From Methyloversatilis sp. (GTDB lineage Bacteria > Pseudomonadota > Gammaproteobacteria > Burkholderiales > Rhodocyclaceae), in NCBI RefSeq assembly GCF_030696805.1, contig NZ_JAUYRO010000019.1:22579-86578 (forward strand): DNA of 64,000 bases, in the 5' to 3' direction. How positions within the stretch are numbered: the stretch's first letter is position 1; each line of letters begins with the position of its first letter. Shown piece after piece: positions 19,951-29,360 of this stretch. The position numbers and the translations under genes were made by a program. The notes beneath the pieces are model-generated. The model was given only the letters and a program-made list of their open reading frames with translations, did no database searches and had not been told where the DNA came from.

Positions 19951-22146
19951 TCAGTACCTCACCGCCACCGTCAGCTGGACGGCGCGTTCGGTGCCTGGAA
20001 CCACCATGCTGCCGTTTTCGTAGATGCCATCGTAGTAACGCTTGTCGAACAAGTTGAGGACGTTCAGACGTACATCGTAGTTCCGCTGTTCGTAAGCCAG
20101 CATCAGGTCAGTGCGCACATAGCTTGGTGCCATGGCGATAGCCTGGTTGGTGCCGCCGGTGCTGTAGGCAAGGCGATTGCCCTTGGCTTCAATGCCACCA
20201 CCAATGCGCCAGGATGGAGCAAGGCGATAGGTGGTCCACAAATTGCCTGTGTAGCGTGGCGTGTTACGTGGGCGCAACCCTACGATGTTCGGGTTATTGG
20301 CAGCAAACACTTCGTCGATTTCGGCCCGCATCAGCGCGATACCGCCGAACACATCCCACTTCGAAGTAATACGGCCTGCTGCCTCGAACTCGAGTCCGTC
20401 AGTGTGGCGTTCCTTCGACAGGACTGAAGTGTTCGCCTGCTCGAGATCCGTATTGCGCTCGTTGAACTTGGTTGCGCGGTAAGCCGCGGTGCGCAGCGAC
20501 AGCGCCCCGTCCAGCAATTCCCACTTCGAGCCCAGCTCCACCGTGCGGCTGCGTTCGGCATCGTAGCGCGTGCCGTTATTGAGTTGGTACAGGTCAGCAG
20601 TCGGGTTGAACGAGTCGCTCCACGCGAAGTAATAGGTCGAGGTGTCGTTCGGCTGGAAAAGCAGGCCGCTTCGATAGCTCCATTCGTTGTACTTCAAGCG
20701 GAACTCAGGATTGGTCGCCGTGTAGTAATCGGCGTCCATGCGGTCGTGGCGCAGACCGAGCAGAAGCTTCCAGTGCGGCATGAATTCGATCTGGTCCTGC
20801 GCATACACGCCGAGCGAGTCGCCTTCGTAGCCGGCCCGGTTGGTACGGGTGCGGTTGCCATAGTTCGCCGGAAGGGCGGGGTCCGGGTTGGCATTGCCCA
20901 CGGTGGTGGCAGGCGCAGCAGCGGCGACGTAGTTCCAGCGGTCTTGCTTCTCGTTCAGGAGTTCAATGCCCATCAGCAGTTCATGCTTCATCCCTGCGGC
21001 CTGGAACTTTGTGGTCAGATCGCTCTGCAGTGTAACGGTCTGCTCATGCGCGCCGCGCGCATGGGTTCGGCGGGTGACCGCAGTGGCATCCGAGACATTC
21101 GTCGTGTTGACGCTGCCGCCCAATGTGGGCTGTGTGGCCCAAAGCGCACGCTTGTAGTCAGCCACGCGCAGCACCGTGCGTATTTCAGTGTCCTGCGAGA
21201 AACGATGGGTCCACATACCGGTGCTGATATTGGTGTCGTTACGTTCGTAATCGGACGGCGTGCCATAGAAGCGGCTGACCGGCACATCGAGCGGACGGCG
21301 CGTGACTTGCGGGCGGGTTACCGTACCTGCACGGCTGATGAAGGGGACACCGAAGTCAGGAACGTCATCAGTCGAGAGATAAAGATGGCCGATCGAAAAT
21401 TCATTCGCCGTACCGATGCCCCAGCGCAAGGTGGGTGCGATACCTTCGCGCTTGGTTTCAACTCCGTTGCGCGAGCTTTCGGCGTCGGTTTTCATCGCGC
21501 TGATCCGCAGTGCGGCGTTTTCGCCGACGACCTTGTTCACATCCGCGGTGACCCGGCCGTAATCGTAGCTGCCGACGGTGGCCGACACTTCGGTGCGATC
21601 GACCAGACCCGGCTGCTTGCTGACGCGGTTGATGACGCCACCGGCCTGACCGCGACCGAACAGCATGGCGGCAGATCCGCGCAGCACGTCGATCTGCTCG
21701 ACGTGGAACACCTCGCGGTTGTACTGGGCGACGTCGCGGATGCCGTCCATATACAGGTCGCCGAACGAATAGAAGCCACGCAGCATGATGTTGTCGCCGA
21801 TGCGCCCGCCTTCGCCCGAATTGAACGTGAGGCCGGCGACGTGACGCAGCGCGTTCTTCATCGTGTCGGAGTTGCTGTCCAGCATGAGCTGTTCGGTGAC
21901 GGTGGTGATCGCCTGCGGGATGTCCTTGGACAGCTGATTCGTCCTGGCTGAACGGACGATGCCCGACTGGTAGCCGTTGTTCGGTGAATTCGCGCGTTCG
22001 CGCGCGTCGATCACCTTGACTTCAGGCAGTACGGGCGTCGTGCCGGCGGGCGGCGTCTGTTGCGCCTGGGCGGGATTGCCGGTCGACAGCGCCATCAGCA
22101 TGGCGGCCGCCAGCGACAGCGGCTGCTGTGGGGGAGTGCGGGTCAT
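19951..22146 (-). CDS. TonB-dependent siderophore receptor (FhuE/FcuA type)
   Basis: Outer-membrane ferric-siderophore receptor, 731 aa from the ATG at 22146. A signal peptide ends near NPAQAQ. The TonB box is in the LPEVKVIDA stretch. The plug domain shows VTEQLMLDSNS, NIMLRGFYSFGDLYMDGIRD and the conserved VLRGSAAMLFGRGQAGGVIN. A 22-strand barrel follows and ends in Tyr (VAVRY). The siderophore is probably hydroxamate- or catechol-like but cannot be assigned. A Fur-box-like sequence lies about 105 bases upstream. It is divergent from feoAB, sharing the same control region. No siderophore synthesis genes are nearby, so it may take up foreign siderophores. Confidence 0.93.
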   Translation of the reverse strand: MTRTPPQQPLSLAAAMLMALSTGNPAQAQQTPPAGTTPVLPEVKVIDARERANSPNNGYQSGIVRSARTNQLSKDIPQAITTVTEQLMLDSNSDTMKNALRHVAGLTFNSGEGGRIGDNIMLRGFYSFGDLYMDGIRDVAQYNREVFHVEQIDVLRGSAAMLFGRGQAGGVINRVSKQPGLVDRTEVSATVGSYDYGRVTADVNKVVGENAALRISAMKTDAESSRNGVETKREGIAPTLRWGIGTANEFSIGHLYLSTDDVPDFGVPFISRAGTVTRPQVTRRPLDVPVSRFYGTPSDYERNDTNISTGMWTHRFSQDTEIRTVLRVADYKRALWATQPTLGGSVNTTNVSDATAVTRRTHARGAHEQTVTLQSDLTTKFQAAGMKHELLMGIELLNEKQDRWNYVAAAAPATTVGNANPDPALPANYGNRTRTNRAGYEGDSLGVYAQDQIEFMPHWKLLLGLRHDRMDADYYTATNPEFRLKYNEWSYRSGLLFQPNDTSTYYFAWSDSFNPTADLYQLNNGTRYDAERSRTVELGSKWELLDGALSLRTAAYRATKFNERNTDLEQANTSVLSKERHTDGLEFEAAGRITSKWDVFGGIALMRAEIDEVFAANNPNIVGLRPRNTPRYTGNLWTTYRLAPSWRIGGGIEAKGNRLAYSTGGTNQAIAMAPSYVRTDLMLAYEQRNYDVRLNVLNLFDKRYYDGIYENGSMVVPGTERAVQLTVAVRY

Positions 22147-22465
22147 CTGAGTCAGTCCTGGAGTGAAGTTGTCGGGACTGGCTTGCAGAGAGGCTGGCTC
22201 GTCCGCGGTCTGTCCGGTGAGAACACCGGCAGCGACGCGAGGCGGACTATAATCGAGAATGATTCTTGTTAAAATTAGTGCTGTAATCATCTGATGCGTG
22301 AACGCAACTCGGGCCGACCTGCGGCGGATGGGTAGCCGCGCCTCACCCGGCTCGTTCGCTTGCGCGATTTGTGCGGCAGCCCTGCGGTCGCGCGAGAATG
22401 GCGCGCTTCGCCGCACACTTCACAACCTGCGCCTTGCCTCTGCTACCGGATCACGGACACCTTGA
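22147..22465. promoter_or_regulatory. Divergent control region with Fur-box-like site (siderophore receptor / feoAB)
   Basis: 319 bases between divergent iron-uptake genes. At 22250-22272 the sequence TAATCGAGAATGATTCTTG is AT-rich and partly palindromic (GAGAATGATTCTTG), resembling a Fur box; it stands out from the GC-rich surroundings. It is well placed to control the receptor and possibly feoA, 190 bases away. The remainder (22280-22465) shows nothing specific beyond a GC-rich leader. Confidence 0.75.
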
Positions 22466-22732
22466 ATGACCCTGCCTGACAATGAAATGCGGCTGAGCGA
22501 TGCGGAAACCGGCGCACCCATGGTGGTGATCGGTCTCGATGACCGTGCCGGACTGCCGGATCTGCAGATGCGCCTGCGCGAGCTGGGCTTCATGGAGGGT
22601 GAAGCGGTGTGCGTACTGCGTCGCGGGCAGCCCGGCGGCGAGCCGCTGGCGGTGCGTATCGGCGTGTCGACCTTTGCACTGCGCCGCATCGAGGCGGCCT
22701 GTGTGCGCGTCGCTGCCAGGCCAGTCAAGTGA
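22466..22732 (+). CDS. feoA: Ferrous iron transport protein A
   Basis: 88 aa, SH3-like small cytosolic partner of FeoB. The family pattern is present: QMRLRELGFMEGEAVCVLRRG in the middle and a C-terminal RIGVSTFALRRIEA strand. The stop overlaps the feoB start as TGATG, so FeoA and FeoB are translationally coupled. The Shine-Dalgarno sequence is weak. It is divergent from the siderophore receptor, across the shared Fur-box-like region. Confidence 0.92.
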   Translation: MTLPDNEMRLSDAETGAPMVVIGLDDRAGLPDLQMRLRELGFMEGEAVCVLRRGQPGGEPLAVRIGVSTFALRRIEAACVRVAARPVK

Positions 22733-24600
22733 TGACCGCAATACCCATCGAAAGCCGCCGCCTCGCACCGCCGATGCTGGCGCTGGTGGGCAATCCGAAT
22801 TGCGGCAAGACGGCGCTGTTCAATCTGCTGACGGGCAGTCACCAGAAGGTGGCCAATTACGCCGGTGTCACGGTCGAGCGCAAGGAAGGCTGGCTGCGCA
22901 CGCCGGCCGGCACACGCCTGGCCGTGCTCGATCTGCCCGGTACCTACAGCCTGGCGCCGAATTCGCCCGACGAACAGGTGACCTGCGACGTGCTCGCCGG
23001 CCGGCTGCCAGGTGAGCGTCGCCCCGATCTGGTGCTGGCGGTGGTCGATGCGACCCAGCTGGCGCGCCAGCTGCGACTGGTGCTGGGCCTGAAGCGGCTC
23101 GGTCTGCCGCTGGTCGTCGTGCTCAACATGGCCGACCTCGCGCGAGCGCGCGGCGTCGACATCGACGTCGAGGCGCTGGCGCACGCGCTTGGCGTCCCGG
23201 TCGTATCGACCGTCGCGGTACGCGGCGGCGGTGCCGATGCGCTGTTCGGATTGCTGGATGCGGCACTGCCTCCGGTGCCGCCTGCAGAATCGGCCGGCAG
23301 CATGGTCGATGACCACCGGCAGGTGAAGCACATCCTCGCGACGCTGGGCCTCGATCGCCTGCCAGCGCATGCGTTCACCGACCGTGCCGACCGCGTGCTG
23401 CTGCATCCACTGGCCGGTCCGCTGCTGCTGTTCGCGCTGCTGTTCCTGATTTTCCAGGCGGTGTTCGCGTGGGCAGAGGCGCCGATGGGCTGGATCGAAG
23501 CGGCGACGGCGCTGCTCGGCGATGCGGTGGGCCGGATATTGCCGGACGGTCTGCTGCGCAGCCTGCTGACCGACGGCCTGATCGCAGGTCTGGGCGGCGT
23601 GCTGGTGTTCCTGCCGCAGATCGTCATCCTGTTCTTCTTCATCCTGCTGCTCGAAGAGTCCGGCTACCTGCCGCGTGCCGCCTTCCTGCTCGACCGGCTG
23701 ATGGGCGGCGTCGGGCTGTCCGGGCGCGCCTTCATCCCGCTGCTGTCGAGCTTTGCCTGCGCGATTCCCGGCATCATGGCCACGCGCACCATCCAGAATC
23801 CGCGCGACCGCTGGGTGACCATCATGATTGCGCCGCTGATGACCTGTTCCGCCCGGCTGCCCGTTTACGCGCTGCTGATCGGCGCCTTCATTCCGGCGCG
23901 CCGCGTGGCCGGCGGACTGGAACTGCAGGGGCTGGTGCTGTTCGCGCTCTATCTCGCCGGCATCGTGTCGGCGGTGGCAGTGGCCTGGCTGCTCAAGCGG
24001 CTGGGCTCGAAAGGCCGCCAGCACACGCTGCTGATGGAATTGCCGGACTACCACTGGCCGTCGTTGCGCAATCTGGCGATCGGCCTGTGGCAGCGCGTGC
24101 TCATTTTCCTGCGGCGGGTCGGCGGCATCATTCTCGCGCTCACCGTGCTGCTGTGGTTTCTGGCCAGCTTCCCGGCCGCGCCCGCTGATTTCGCAGGCGC
24201 GCCGATCGAATACAGCTTCGCCGGCCGGCTCGGGCATTTCCTGCTGCCACTGTTCGAGCCCATCGGTTTCAACTGGCAGATCGCGGTGGCGCTGGTACCC
24301 GGCATGGCGGCGCGTGAGGTCGCGGTGAGCGCACTCGGCACGGTGTATGCGTTGTCGGCCACGGCCGACGATACCGCGCAGGCGCTGGTACCGTTGATCG
24401 TTGCCGGCTGGAGTCTGCCGACCGCGCTGTCGCTGCTCGCCTGGTATGTGTTCGCGCCGCAGTGCCTGTCGACACTCGCCACGGTACGGCGCGAAACCGG
24501 CGGCTGGAGCGCGCCGCTCTTGATGGCCGGCTATCTGTTCGCGCTGGCGTATGCAGCGTCGTTCGTCACCTACCGCATTGCGCTGGCCTGCTGCACATGA
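22732..24600 (+). CDS. feoB: Ferrous iron transporter B
   Basis: GTP-gated Fe2+ permease of the inner membrane, 622 aa. The N-terminal G domain has G1 GNPNCGKTALF, G3 DLPGTYS and G4 NMAD, then the guanine-nucleotide-dissociation-inhibitor-like helical segment. The membrane domain holds the two Gate motifs (around LLEESGYLPRAAFLLDRLM and CAIPGIMATRTI) and ends with LACCT. A longer frame opens at 22609, but homology begins at MTAIPIES and the TGATG overlap with feoA fixes the start. The length is on the short side for FeoB. Confidence 0.95.
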   Translation: MTAIPIESRRLAPPMLALVGNPNCGKTALFNLLTGSHQKVANYAGVTVERKEGWLRTPAGTRLAVLDLPGTYSLAPNSPDEQVTCDVLAGRLPGERRPDLVLAVVDATQLARQLRLVLGLKRLGLPLVVVLNMADLARARGVDIDVEALAHALGVPVVSTVAVRGGGADALFGLLDAALPPVPPAESAGSMVDDHRQVKHILATLGLDRLPAHAFTDRADRVLLHPLAGPLLLFALLFLIFQAVFAWAEAPMGWIEAATALLGDAVGRILPDGLLRSLLTDGLIAGLGGVLVFLPQIVILFFFILLLEESGYLPRAAFLLDRLMGGVGLSGRAFIPLLSSFACAIPGIMATRTIQNPRDRWVTIMIAPLMTCSARLPVYALLIGAFIPARRVAGGLELQGLVLFALYLAGIVSAVAVAWLLKRLGSKGRQHTLLMELPDYHWPSLRNLAIGLWQRVLIFLRRVGGIILALTVLLWFLASFPAAPADFAGAPIEYSFAGRLGHFLLPLFEPIGFNWQIAVALVPGMAAREVAVSALGTVYALSATADDTAQALVPLIVAGWSLPTALSLLAWYVFAPQCLSTLATVRRETGGWSAPLLMAGYLFALAYAASFVTYRIALACCT

Positions 24601-24806
24601 TCCTTTCCGTTACCGATCTGCTGGCACTGGTCATCGTCGGCCTGGCCGCATGGAAGGTGATGCGCGTCGCCCGGGCGCGGCTGCGTCCGCCTGGCGTGTC
24701 GGGAAGCAATCCGGGAAGCAAGTCGGATGCAGACGCGGGCAAGGATGGAAGCGATGATGGCTGCAGCGATTGCCGCCAGTGCGCCGGGCGCGCGTCGCGC
24801 CGCTGA
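24597..24806 (+). CDS. FeoB-associated Cys-rich membrane protein
   Basis: 69 aa, beginning at an ATGA overlap with the feoB stop. A single N-terminal membrane segment (LSVTDLLALVIVGLAAWKVM) is followed by a charged linker and a Cys cluster, CSDCRQC. That is the pattern of the FeoB_associated family (PF12669 type), found after feoB in many bacteria in place of FeoC. The Cys cluster could bind iron or sense redox state; no mechanism is known. It converges on hmuV 14 bases later. Confidence 0.75.
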   Translation: MILSVTDLLALVIVGLAAWKVMRVARARLRPPGVSGSNPGSKSDADAGKDGSDDGCSDCRQCAGRASRR

Positions 24807-24820
24807 GCGCGCGCCGTGCC

Positions 24821-25609
24821 TCAGGCGGCCGGCTCGGCCATCAGCAGCGGGCGCGACGTGTGCGGGTCGATCCAGACGCGGCAATCCAGTCCGAAGGCAT
24901 CGGCCAGCGCGGCCGATTGCAGCACTTCGAACGGCGCACCGTCGGCCCGGATTCGGCCGTCGGCCAGCAGCACCAGCCGGTCGGCATAGCGGGCCGCAAG
25001 ATTGAGGTCGTGCACGATGGCCAGCACGCCGGTCATGCGGCTGTGTGCGCGATCGCGCGCGCAGGCCAGCACGCGGTGCTGCCAGGCGATGTCGAGGGCG
25101 GCGACCGGTTCATCGAGCAGCAGGAAGTGCGCGCCGGGTGTGCCGCGCCAGATCTGTGCCAGCGCGCGCGCCAGATGCACGCGCGCCTGTTCGCCGCCGG
25201 ACAGCGTGCTGCACAGCCGATCGGCCATCGCTTCGCAGCCGGTCAGCGCCATGGCGGCGCGCGCGATGGCGCGGTCGTCGGCGCCCGGTCGCCCGCCGTG
25301 ATGCGGAAATCGGCCGAGGGCGACCACCTGCTGCGCGGTGTAGTCGAGATCGCTGCGCTGGTGCTGGGCGTGCACCGCGCGCAGCGTGGCCAGTTCGGCC
25401 GCCGGAATGTGGCGCAACGGCCGGCCGTTGCACGACACGGCATCGCAGGCGGCGTCGATGTCGCCGGACAGCGCGCGCAGCAGTGTGGTCTTGCCAGCGC
25501 CATTCGGGCCGATCAGCGCCAGCATTTCGCCGGGTCGCACGTCGATCGACACGTCGTCGATCAGTCTGCGCTGACCGGCCATGACAGTGAGGTGGCGGGC
25601 GCTCAGCAT
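24821..25609 (-). CDS. hmuV: Heme ABC transporter ATP-binding protein
   Basis: 262 aa ATPase subunit of the periplasm-to-cytoplasm heme importer. It has Walker A GPNGAGKTT, a Q-loop, the signature LSGGEQ, Walker B FLLLDEP and the switch His in IVHDLN. The long spacer between helices and the pattern CEAMADRLCSTLSGGEQARV fit HmuV rather than FecE. It starts one base after the hmuU stop and is the last gene of the hmuSTUV operon. Confidence 0.93.
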   Translation of the reverse strand: MLSARHLTVMAGQRRLIDDVSIDVRPGEMLALIGPNGAGKTTLLRALSGDIDAACDAVSCNGRPLRHIPAAELATLRAVHAQHQRSDLDYTAQQVVALGRFPHHGGRPGADDRAIARAAMALTGCEAMADRLCSTLSGGEQARVHLARALAQIWRGTPGAHFLLLDEPVAALDIAWQHRVLACARDRAHSRMTGVLAIVHDLNLAARYADRLVLLADGRIRADGAPFEVLQSAALADAFGLDCRVWIDPHTSRPLLMAEPAA

Positions 25610-25610
25610 G

Positions 25611-26660
25611 TCAGTGTTCCTGCGCGGCGCGCCGGCGCAGCAGCAGCATGAAAAAGGGCGCGCCGAACAGCGCGGTCAAGACGCCGATCGGCAGCTCAGC
25701 CGGACTGACCCAGGTGCGTGCCGCACTGTCGGCCAGCACGACCAGCAAGGCGCCGGCCAGCGCACTGGCCGGCAGCAGCATGTGGTGCGACGGCCCGGCC
25801 AGACGGCGCGCCAGATGGGGCGCAATCAGGCCGATGAAACCGATGGTGCCGGTCAGCGCAGTGGTGGCGCCGACCGACAGTGCGATCAACACCACACAGG
25901 CGCGATTCAGCGTGCCGACCGCCACGCCCAGGTGCGCCGCCTGGGCTTCGCCCAGCGCCAGCGCATCGAGTGGCCCGGCCTTGCGAAGCAGCAGCGCGAG
26001 TGCCACGCCGACTGCGACGGCGGCGGCGATGACGCCCGGCCAGGTGGCGCCGGCCAGGCTGCCCAGCGTCCAGAACGTGAATTGTCGAACCTGGGCGTCG
26101 CTGCCCATGAACAGCAGCAGGCCGATGCCCGACATGGCGAGCGCGTTGATGGCGATGCCCGACAGCAGCATCAGCGTGACCGAACTGCGGCCATTGCGGC
26201 GCGAGGCGGCATAGACCAGCGCCGTGGTCAGCGCCGCGCCAGCGAAGGCGGTCAGCGGCAGCAACGCACTGGCGGCCCAGCCCCCCGTGCTCATGGCGCG
26301 CTCGCCAAGGATGACGACGGCGGCTGCGGCCAGTGCAGCGCCACTGCTGACGCCGACCAGACCGGGGTCGGCGAGCGGGTTGCGCATCAGGCCCTGCATG
26401 GCGGCACCGGCGATGCCCATGCCGGCGCCGGCGATTACGCCGAGCAGCACGCGCGGCAGACGTAGCGTCCAGATCACCAGATCGGCGTCCGACCCGACCT
26501 GCTGCCCGAGCAGTGCGCTGACGACGGTCGCCGCCGGCAGGTCCACCGCACCACTGCCCAGCGCATGGACGACGGCGCCGATCAGCGCGACCGCCAGCAG
26601 CCAGAGCGTCATGCCGGCGGGCGGGCCGATGCGCGGCAACTCGACACTGCGCAGGTTCAT
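25611..26660 (-). CDS. hmuU: Heme ABC transporter permease (FecCD family)
   Basis: 349 aa polytopic inner-membrane protein with about ten hydrophobic segments. It has the FecCD/BtuC signatures RLPRVLLGVIAGAGMGIAGA, NPLADPGLVGVSSGAAL and the cytoplasmic coupling helix near GTIGFIGLIAPHLARRL. The start ATG at 26660 overlaps the hmuT stop as ATGA. A much longer open frame in the same phase reaches 27644, but that part is antisense-like shadow of hmuT and was excluded. Confidence 0.94.
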   Translation of the reverse strand: MNLRSVELPRIGPPAGMTLWLLAVALIGAVVHALGSGAVDLPAATVVSALLGQQVGSDADLVIWTLRLPRVLLGVIAGAGMGIAGAAMQGLMRNPLADPGLVGVSSGAALAAAAVVILGERAMSTGGWAASALLPLTAFAGAALTTALVYAASRRNGRSSVTLMLLSGIAINALAMSGIGLLLFMGSDAQVRQFTFWTLGSLAGATWPGVIAAAVAVGVALALLLRKAGPLDALALGEAQAAHLGVAVGTLNRACVVLIALSVGATTALTGTIGFIGLIAPHLARRLAGPSHHMLLPASALAGALLVVLADSAARTWVSPAELPIGVLTALFGAPFFMLLLRRRAAQEH

Positions 26661-27496
26661 GGCGTGCGCATCCGCTGCGCCAGATCGAGCACCGCAGCCG
26701 GCAGACGTGGCCCGAAACCGAGCAGACGCAGCGCATCCAGTGTCACCAGCCGGCCGGCTCGCGCCGCGGGCAGGGCGGCCAGACCGGGTCGGGCGAGGAA
26801 GGCGTTGCGTCCACCGGCGGTGGCGATCGCTTCGTCGGTCGTGACGATGAGGTCGGGGGCCGCCGCCAGGGCCGCTTCCAGCGTCAGCGGGCGGTAGCCG
26901 TTGAAGCGGCCGGCCATGACATTGACCGCACCTGCATAGTCGATCATGGCTGCGGCGGCCGTGCCGTCGCCGGCGACCATCGGGCTGGCACCACCATGAT
27001 CGAGAATGAACAGCGCACGCGGGCGCCCCGGCAAGGCCGCGACCCGTTGCCGCGCCGCCGCCCAGTCGGCGTCGAAGCGCTCGGCCAGCGTGCGGCCGGC
27101 GTCGTCCAGCGCGAGCGAGGCCGCGATGGCGCGGATGGTGCGACCGACCTGATCGGCACGGTGGCCGGCGTCGAGCTGCAGCACGCGCACGCCGGCGCCC
27201 TGCAGCTGGGTCAGCGCAACCGGCGGACCGGCGTCGGCGGTGGCGATCAGCAGCGTCGGGCGCATCGACAACACGCCTTCGGCCGCCAGCGCACGCTGGT
27301 AGCCGACCCGGGGCAGTGCCTGCGCCGCCGCGGGAAAGGTGCTGGTGGTGTCGGTCGCGACCACGCGGGCACCGGCGCCGAGCGCGTAGACGATTTCGGT
27401 CACCGCACCGCCGACCGTGACCAGACGCTGTGCGCTGTCGGCCAGCGCCGGGCCGCACAAAGCGGCCACAACACTCAGCAGGGCGAGACGCTTCAT
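26657..27496 (-). CDS. hmuT: Periplasmic heme-binding protein
   Basis: 279 aa solute-binding protein of the HmuT/FepB superfamily that delivers heme to HmuUV. A short signal peptide (MKRLALLSVVAALCGPALA) leads to RLVTVGGAVTEIVYALGAG, the usual first strand and helix. The Tyr of VGYQRALAAEG matches the conserved YxRxLxxEG heme-ligand region of HmuT/PhuT. Both ends overlap neighbours as ATGA (hmuS upstream, hmuU downstream), so the operon is tightly coupled. Confidence 0.93.
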   Translation of the reverse strand: MKRLALLSVVAALCGPALADSAQRLVTVGGAVTEIVYALGAGARVVATDTTSTFPAAAQALPRVGYQRALAAEGVLSMRPTLLIATADAGPPVALTQLQGAGVRVLQLDAGHRADQVGRTIRAIAASLALDDAGRTLAERFDADWAAARQRVAALPGRPRALFILDHGGASPMVAGDGTAAAAMIDYAGAVNVMAGRFNGYRPLTLEAALAAAPDLIVTTDEAIATAGGRNAFLARPGLAALPAARAGRLVTLDALRLLGFGPRLPAAVLDLAQRMRTP

Positions 27497-28557
27497 GCGG
27501 CGACAGTGTCGGACGACTGGCAGACCTGACCCACCAGCGCACGCCAGTCCTCGCGTTCCGGCTTGCCCGGTTTGCGTTCGCCGAAGAACAGCGCAATCGT
27601 TTCGCCACTGGCGTCGAGCAATTCGACCGAAGTGACGATGCCATCTGCCGTCGGCTTGCGCACCAGCCAGGTTTCCGCCACCAGATCGTGCCGCAAGTGC
27701 AGGTTGAATCCGGGGTCGAGCACGTTCAGCCAGTCGCCCATGACTTCGATGCGATGCACCGGCCCGGTATGTATCTGGATCATGCCCGGGTTGCCGACGA
27801 AGCACATGATGGATACCGACTGCGCCGCCGCCTGTTCCAGCAGCGGGCGCGACAGCGCGTTGTCCAGCCGTTCGGCATGGCCGTCCGGTGCCAGCTGCAT
27901 GGCCTGTCGGCGCGACACCTTGTGACGGCGCAGCAGCGGGAAGAAGTCGTGCGTGTCCTGCATGGCCAGCCAGTCGCGACGGAAGGCGTCGGCGTCGATG
28001 TCGGCCAGGGGCGTTTCCGCTTCCGGCGCTGCGTTGCGCAGTTCGACCTGTTCACCTGCCTGCTGGTCGTCAGCCGTGTAGGTCGCCACCAGTGCGTGCC
28101 AGGCGTCGAGCTTCGTGCCGGCGCGCGAGAACACCTTGTGCACGGCGTCGCCGTGGCGGTCGTAGAACTGGAAGCTGAGCGAGGTGCCGCGCGGCGTTTC
28201 GTCGGTCACGGCATAACCATGCGTCCATTGACCGTAGAAGATGCGCAGGTCGATCACGCTGCCCAGTGCCAGCCCGACATGGGCGTTGCCTGACATCTGT
28301 TCGAAGCTGCCGGTCTTTTCATGCACGGCGGATTCATTGCGGGTCAGCACCATGACTTCGCCCAGTTGCGGCATGCGCTGGAACAGGGCATCGAACGGAC
28401 CGTGCAGGCGTATGGCATCGCGACCGACGCCGCAGGCAATGGCTTCCCCTTCGCTGACGCCCAGTGCTGCCGCGGCGTCGCGGTTGCGCAGGCGCCGTTC
28501 GGCTTTCAGGGCGTGGAAGGTGTGGTAAAGGCTTTCGGGATCGGCAGTGCGGGTCAT
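27493..28557 (-). CDS. hmuS: Cytoplasmic hemin-degrading/transfer factor
   Basis: 354 aa, two similar halves as in HemS/HmuS/PhuS. The second half carries GNPGMIQIHTGPVHRIEVMGDWLNVLDPGFNLHLR, shown here only as a family hallmark, with His residues that bind heme; the first half has NESAVHEKTG. It binds incoming heme and passes it on or degrades it to release iron. The start was set at 28557 (MTRTADPES) with GGAG upstream. The PEP-CTERM gene lies 35 bases upstream on the same strand. Confidence 0.93.
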   Translation of the reverse strand: MTRTADPESLYHTFHALKAERRLRNRDAAAALGVSEGEAIACGVGRDAIRLHGPFDALFQRMPQLGEVMVLTRNESAVHEKTGSFEQMSGNAHVGLALGSVIDLRIFYGQWTHGYAVTDETPRGTSLSFQFYDRHGDAVHKVFSRAGTKLDAWHALVATYTADDQQAGEQVELRNAAPEAETPLADIDADAFRRDWLAMQDTHDFFPLLRRHKVSRRQAMQLAPDGHAERLDNALSRPLLEQAAAQSVSIMCFVGNPGMIQIHTGPVHRIEVMGDWLNVLDPGFNLHLRHDLVAETWLVRKPTADGIVTSVELLDASGETIALFFGERKPGKPEREDWRALVGQVCQSSDTVAA

Positions 28558-28592
28558 GGAAATCTCCGGTTCGGGGTGGGCGGGGCGGCGCG

Positions 28593-29240
28593 TCAGGCGC
28601 GGCGGCGGGCGAGGGTGCCAAGCAGGCCGAGGCCGGCCAGCAGCGACAGCCAGGTGGCGGGTTCGGGCACCGGTGCGGCGAGCACGGCCAGCTGGTCGAG
28701 GCTCAGGTGGGCCGCCGGGCTGGCGAAGGCGAATTGCAGGGCGAGCGGATCGGTCACCGTCCAGCGCCACCAGGCTTCTTCCTCGCTGCCACCGAAGCCG
28801 CCCAGCGTGGCGCTGAACGACACCACCTTGCTGGCTGCAACGCCATTGAGCGTTGCGATGTCGTTGGCCGCAGTGCCCTGGGTGGCGATGCGCAGCCACA
28901 CGTCGTACGTGCCCGCGGCCGGGGCGGCGAGATCGACGATGAAGTTCGCAGCGCCGCCACTGCTGTACAGGTTGCCGCTGCCGGTCAGGAAGGATCCGGC
29001 AGCCGGATTGGTCTGGCTCAGCGAGCCGCTGCCGGCGATGTCGGGGGTAGCGTCAACGCTGATGTTGTCGAATACATTCCATTCGGCATAAACGTCGGCG
29101 CTGGCCCAGGGCGTGGCGGAGGTGGCACCGTTGCCGTCAAAACCGGCCAGTGGGGTATCCCAGACCGCTCCGGCGGCGAACACGGAAGAAGAAGACAGCA
29201 CGCACAGCGCGCCGGTCGAGCACAGACGACGGAAAGACAT
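28593..29240 (-). CDS. PEP-CTERM sorting-domain protein in the heme operon
   Basis: 215 aa exported protein. A signal peptide (MSFRRLCSTGALCVLSSSSVFA) opens it and a PEP-CTERM anchor closes it (PVPEPATWL, hydrophobic stretch, LARRRA). The mature part is rich in Gly, Ala, Ser and Trp, with a beta-sandwich look and a PAAGTYDVWLRIATQG strand pair like carbohydrate- or ligand-binding jelly rolls. It lies between the 67-aa gene and hmuS, all on the minus strand and downstream of a Fur-box-like site, so it is probably iron-regulated. A surface role in heme capture is inferred; no known heme motif is visible. Confidence 0.85.
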   Translation of the reverse strand: MSFRRLCSTGALCVLSSSSVFAAGAVWDTPLAGFDGNGATSATPWASADVYAEWNVFDNISVDATPDIAGSGSLSQTNPAAGSFLTGSGNLYSSGGAANFIVDLAAPAAGTYDVWLRIATQGTAANDIATLNGVAASKVVSFSATLGGFGGSEEEAWWRWTVTDPLALQFAFASPAAHLSLDQLAVLAAPVPEPATWLSLLAGLGLLGTLARRRA

Positions 29241-29360
29241 GATGGGCCTCGTTCAGAGCCATGCATCCCTTCCCCGCGAAGGCGACTGCTCAGGTGTTGT
29301 TTCGGATGATGTGAGTCCGCGGCCCCGCGCCGCCGGACTGTGCTGCACGAACGGTTCCGT

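Noticed and set aside
22420..24237. 605-codon minus-strand frame opposite feoB
   Set aside because: Shadow of feoB; no domain and composition typical of antisense frames.
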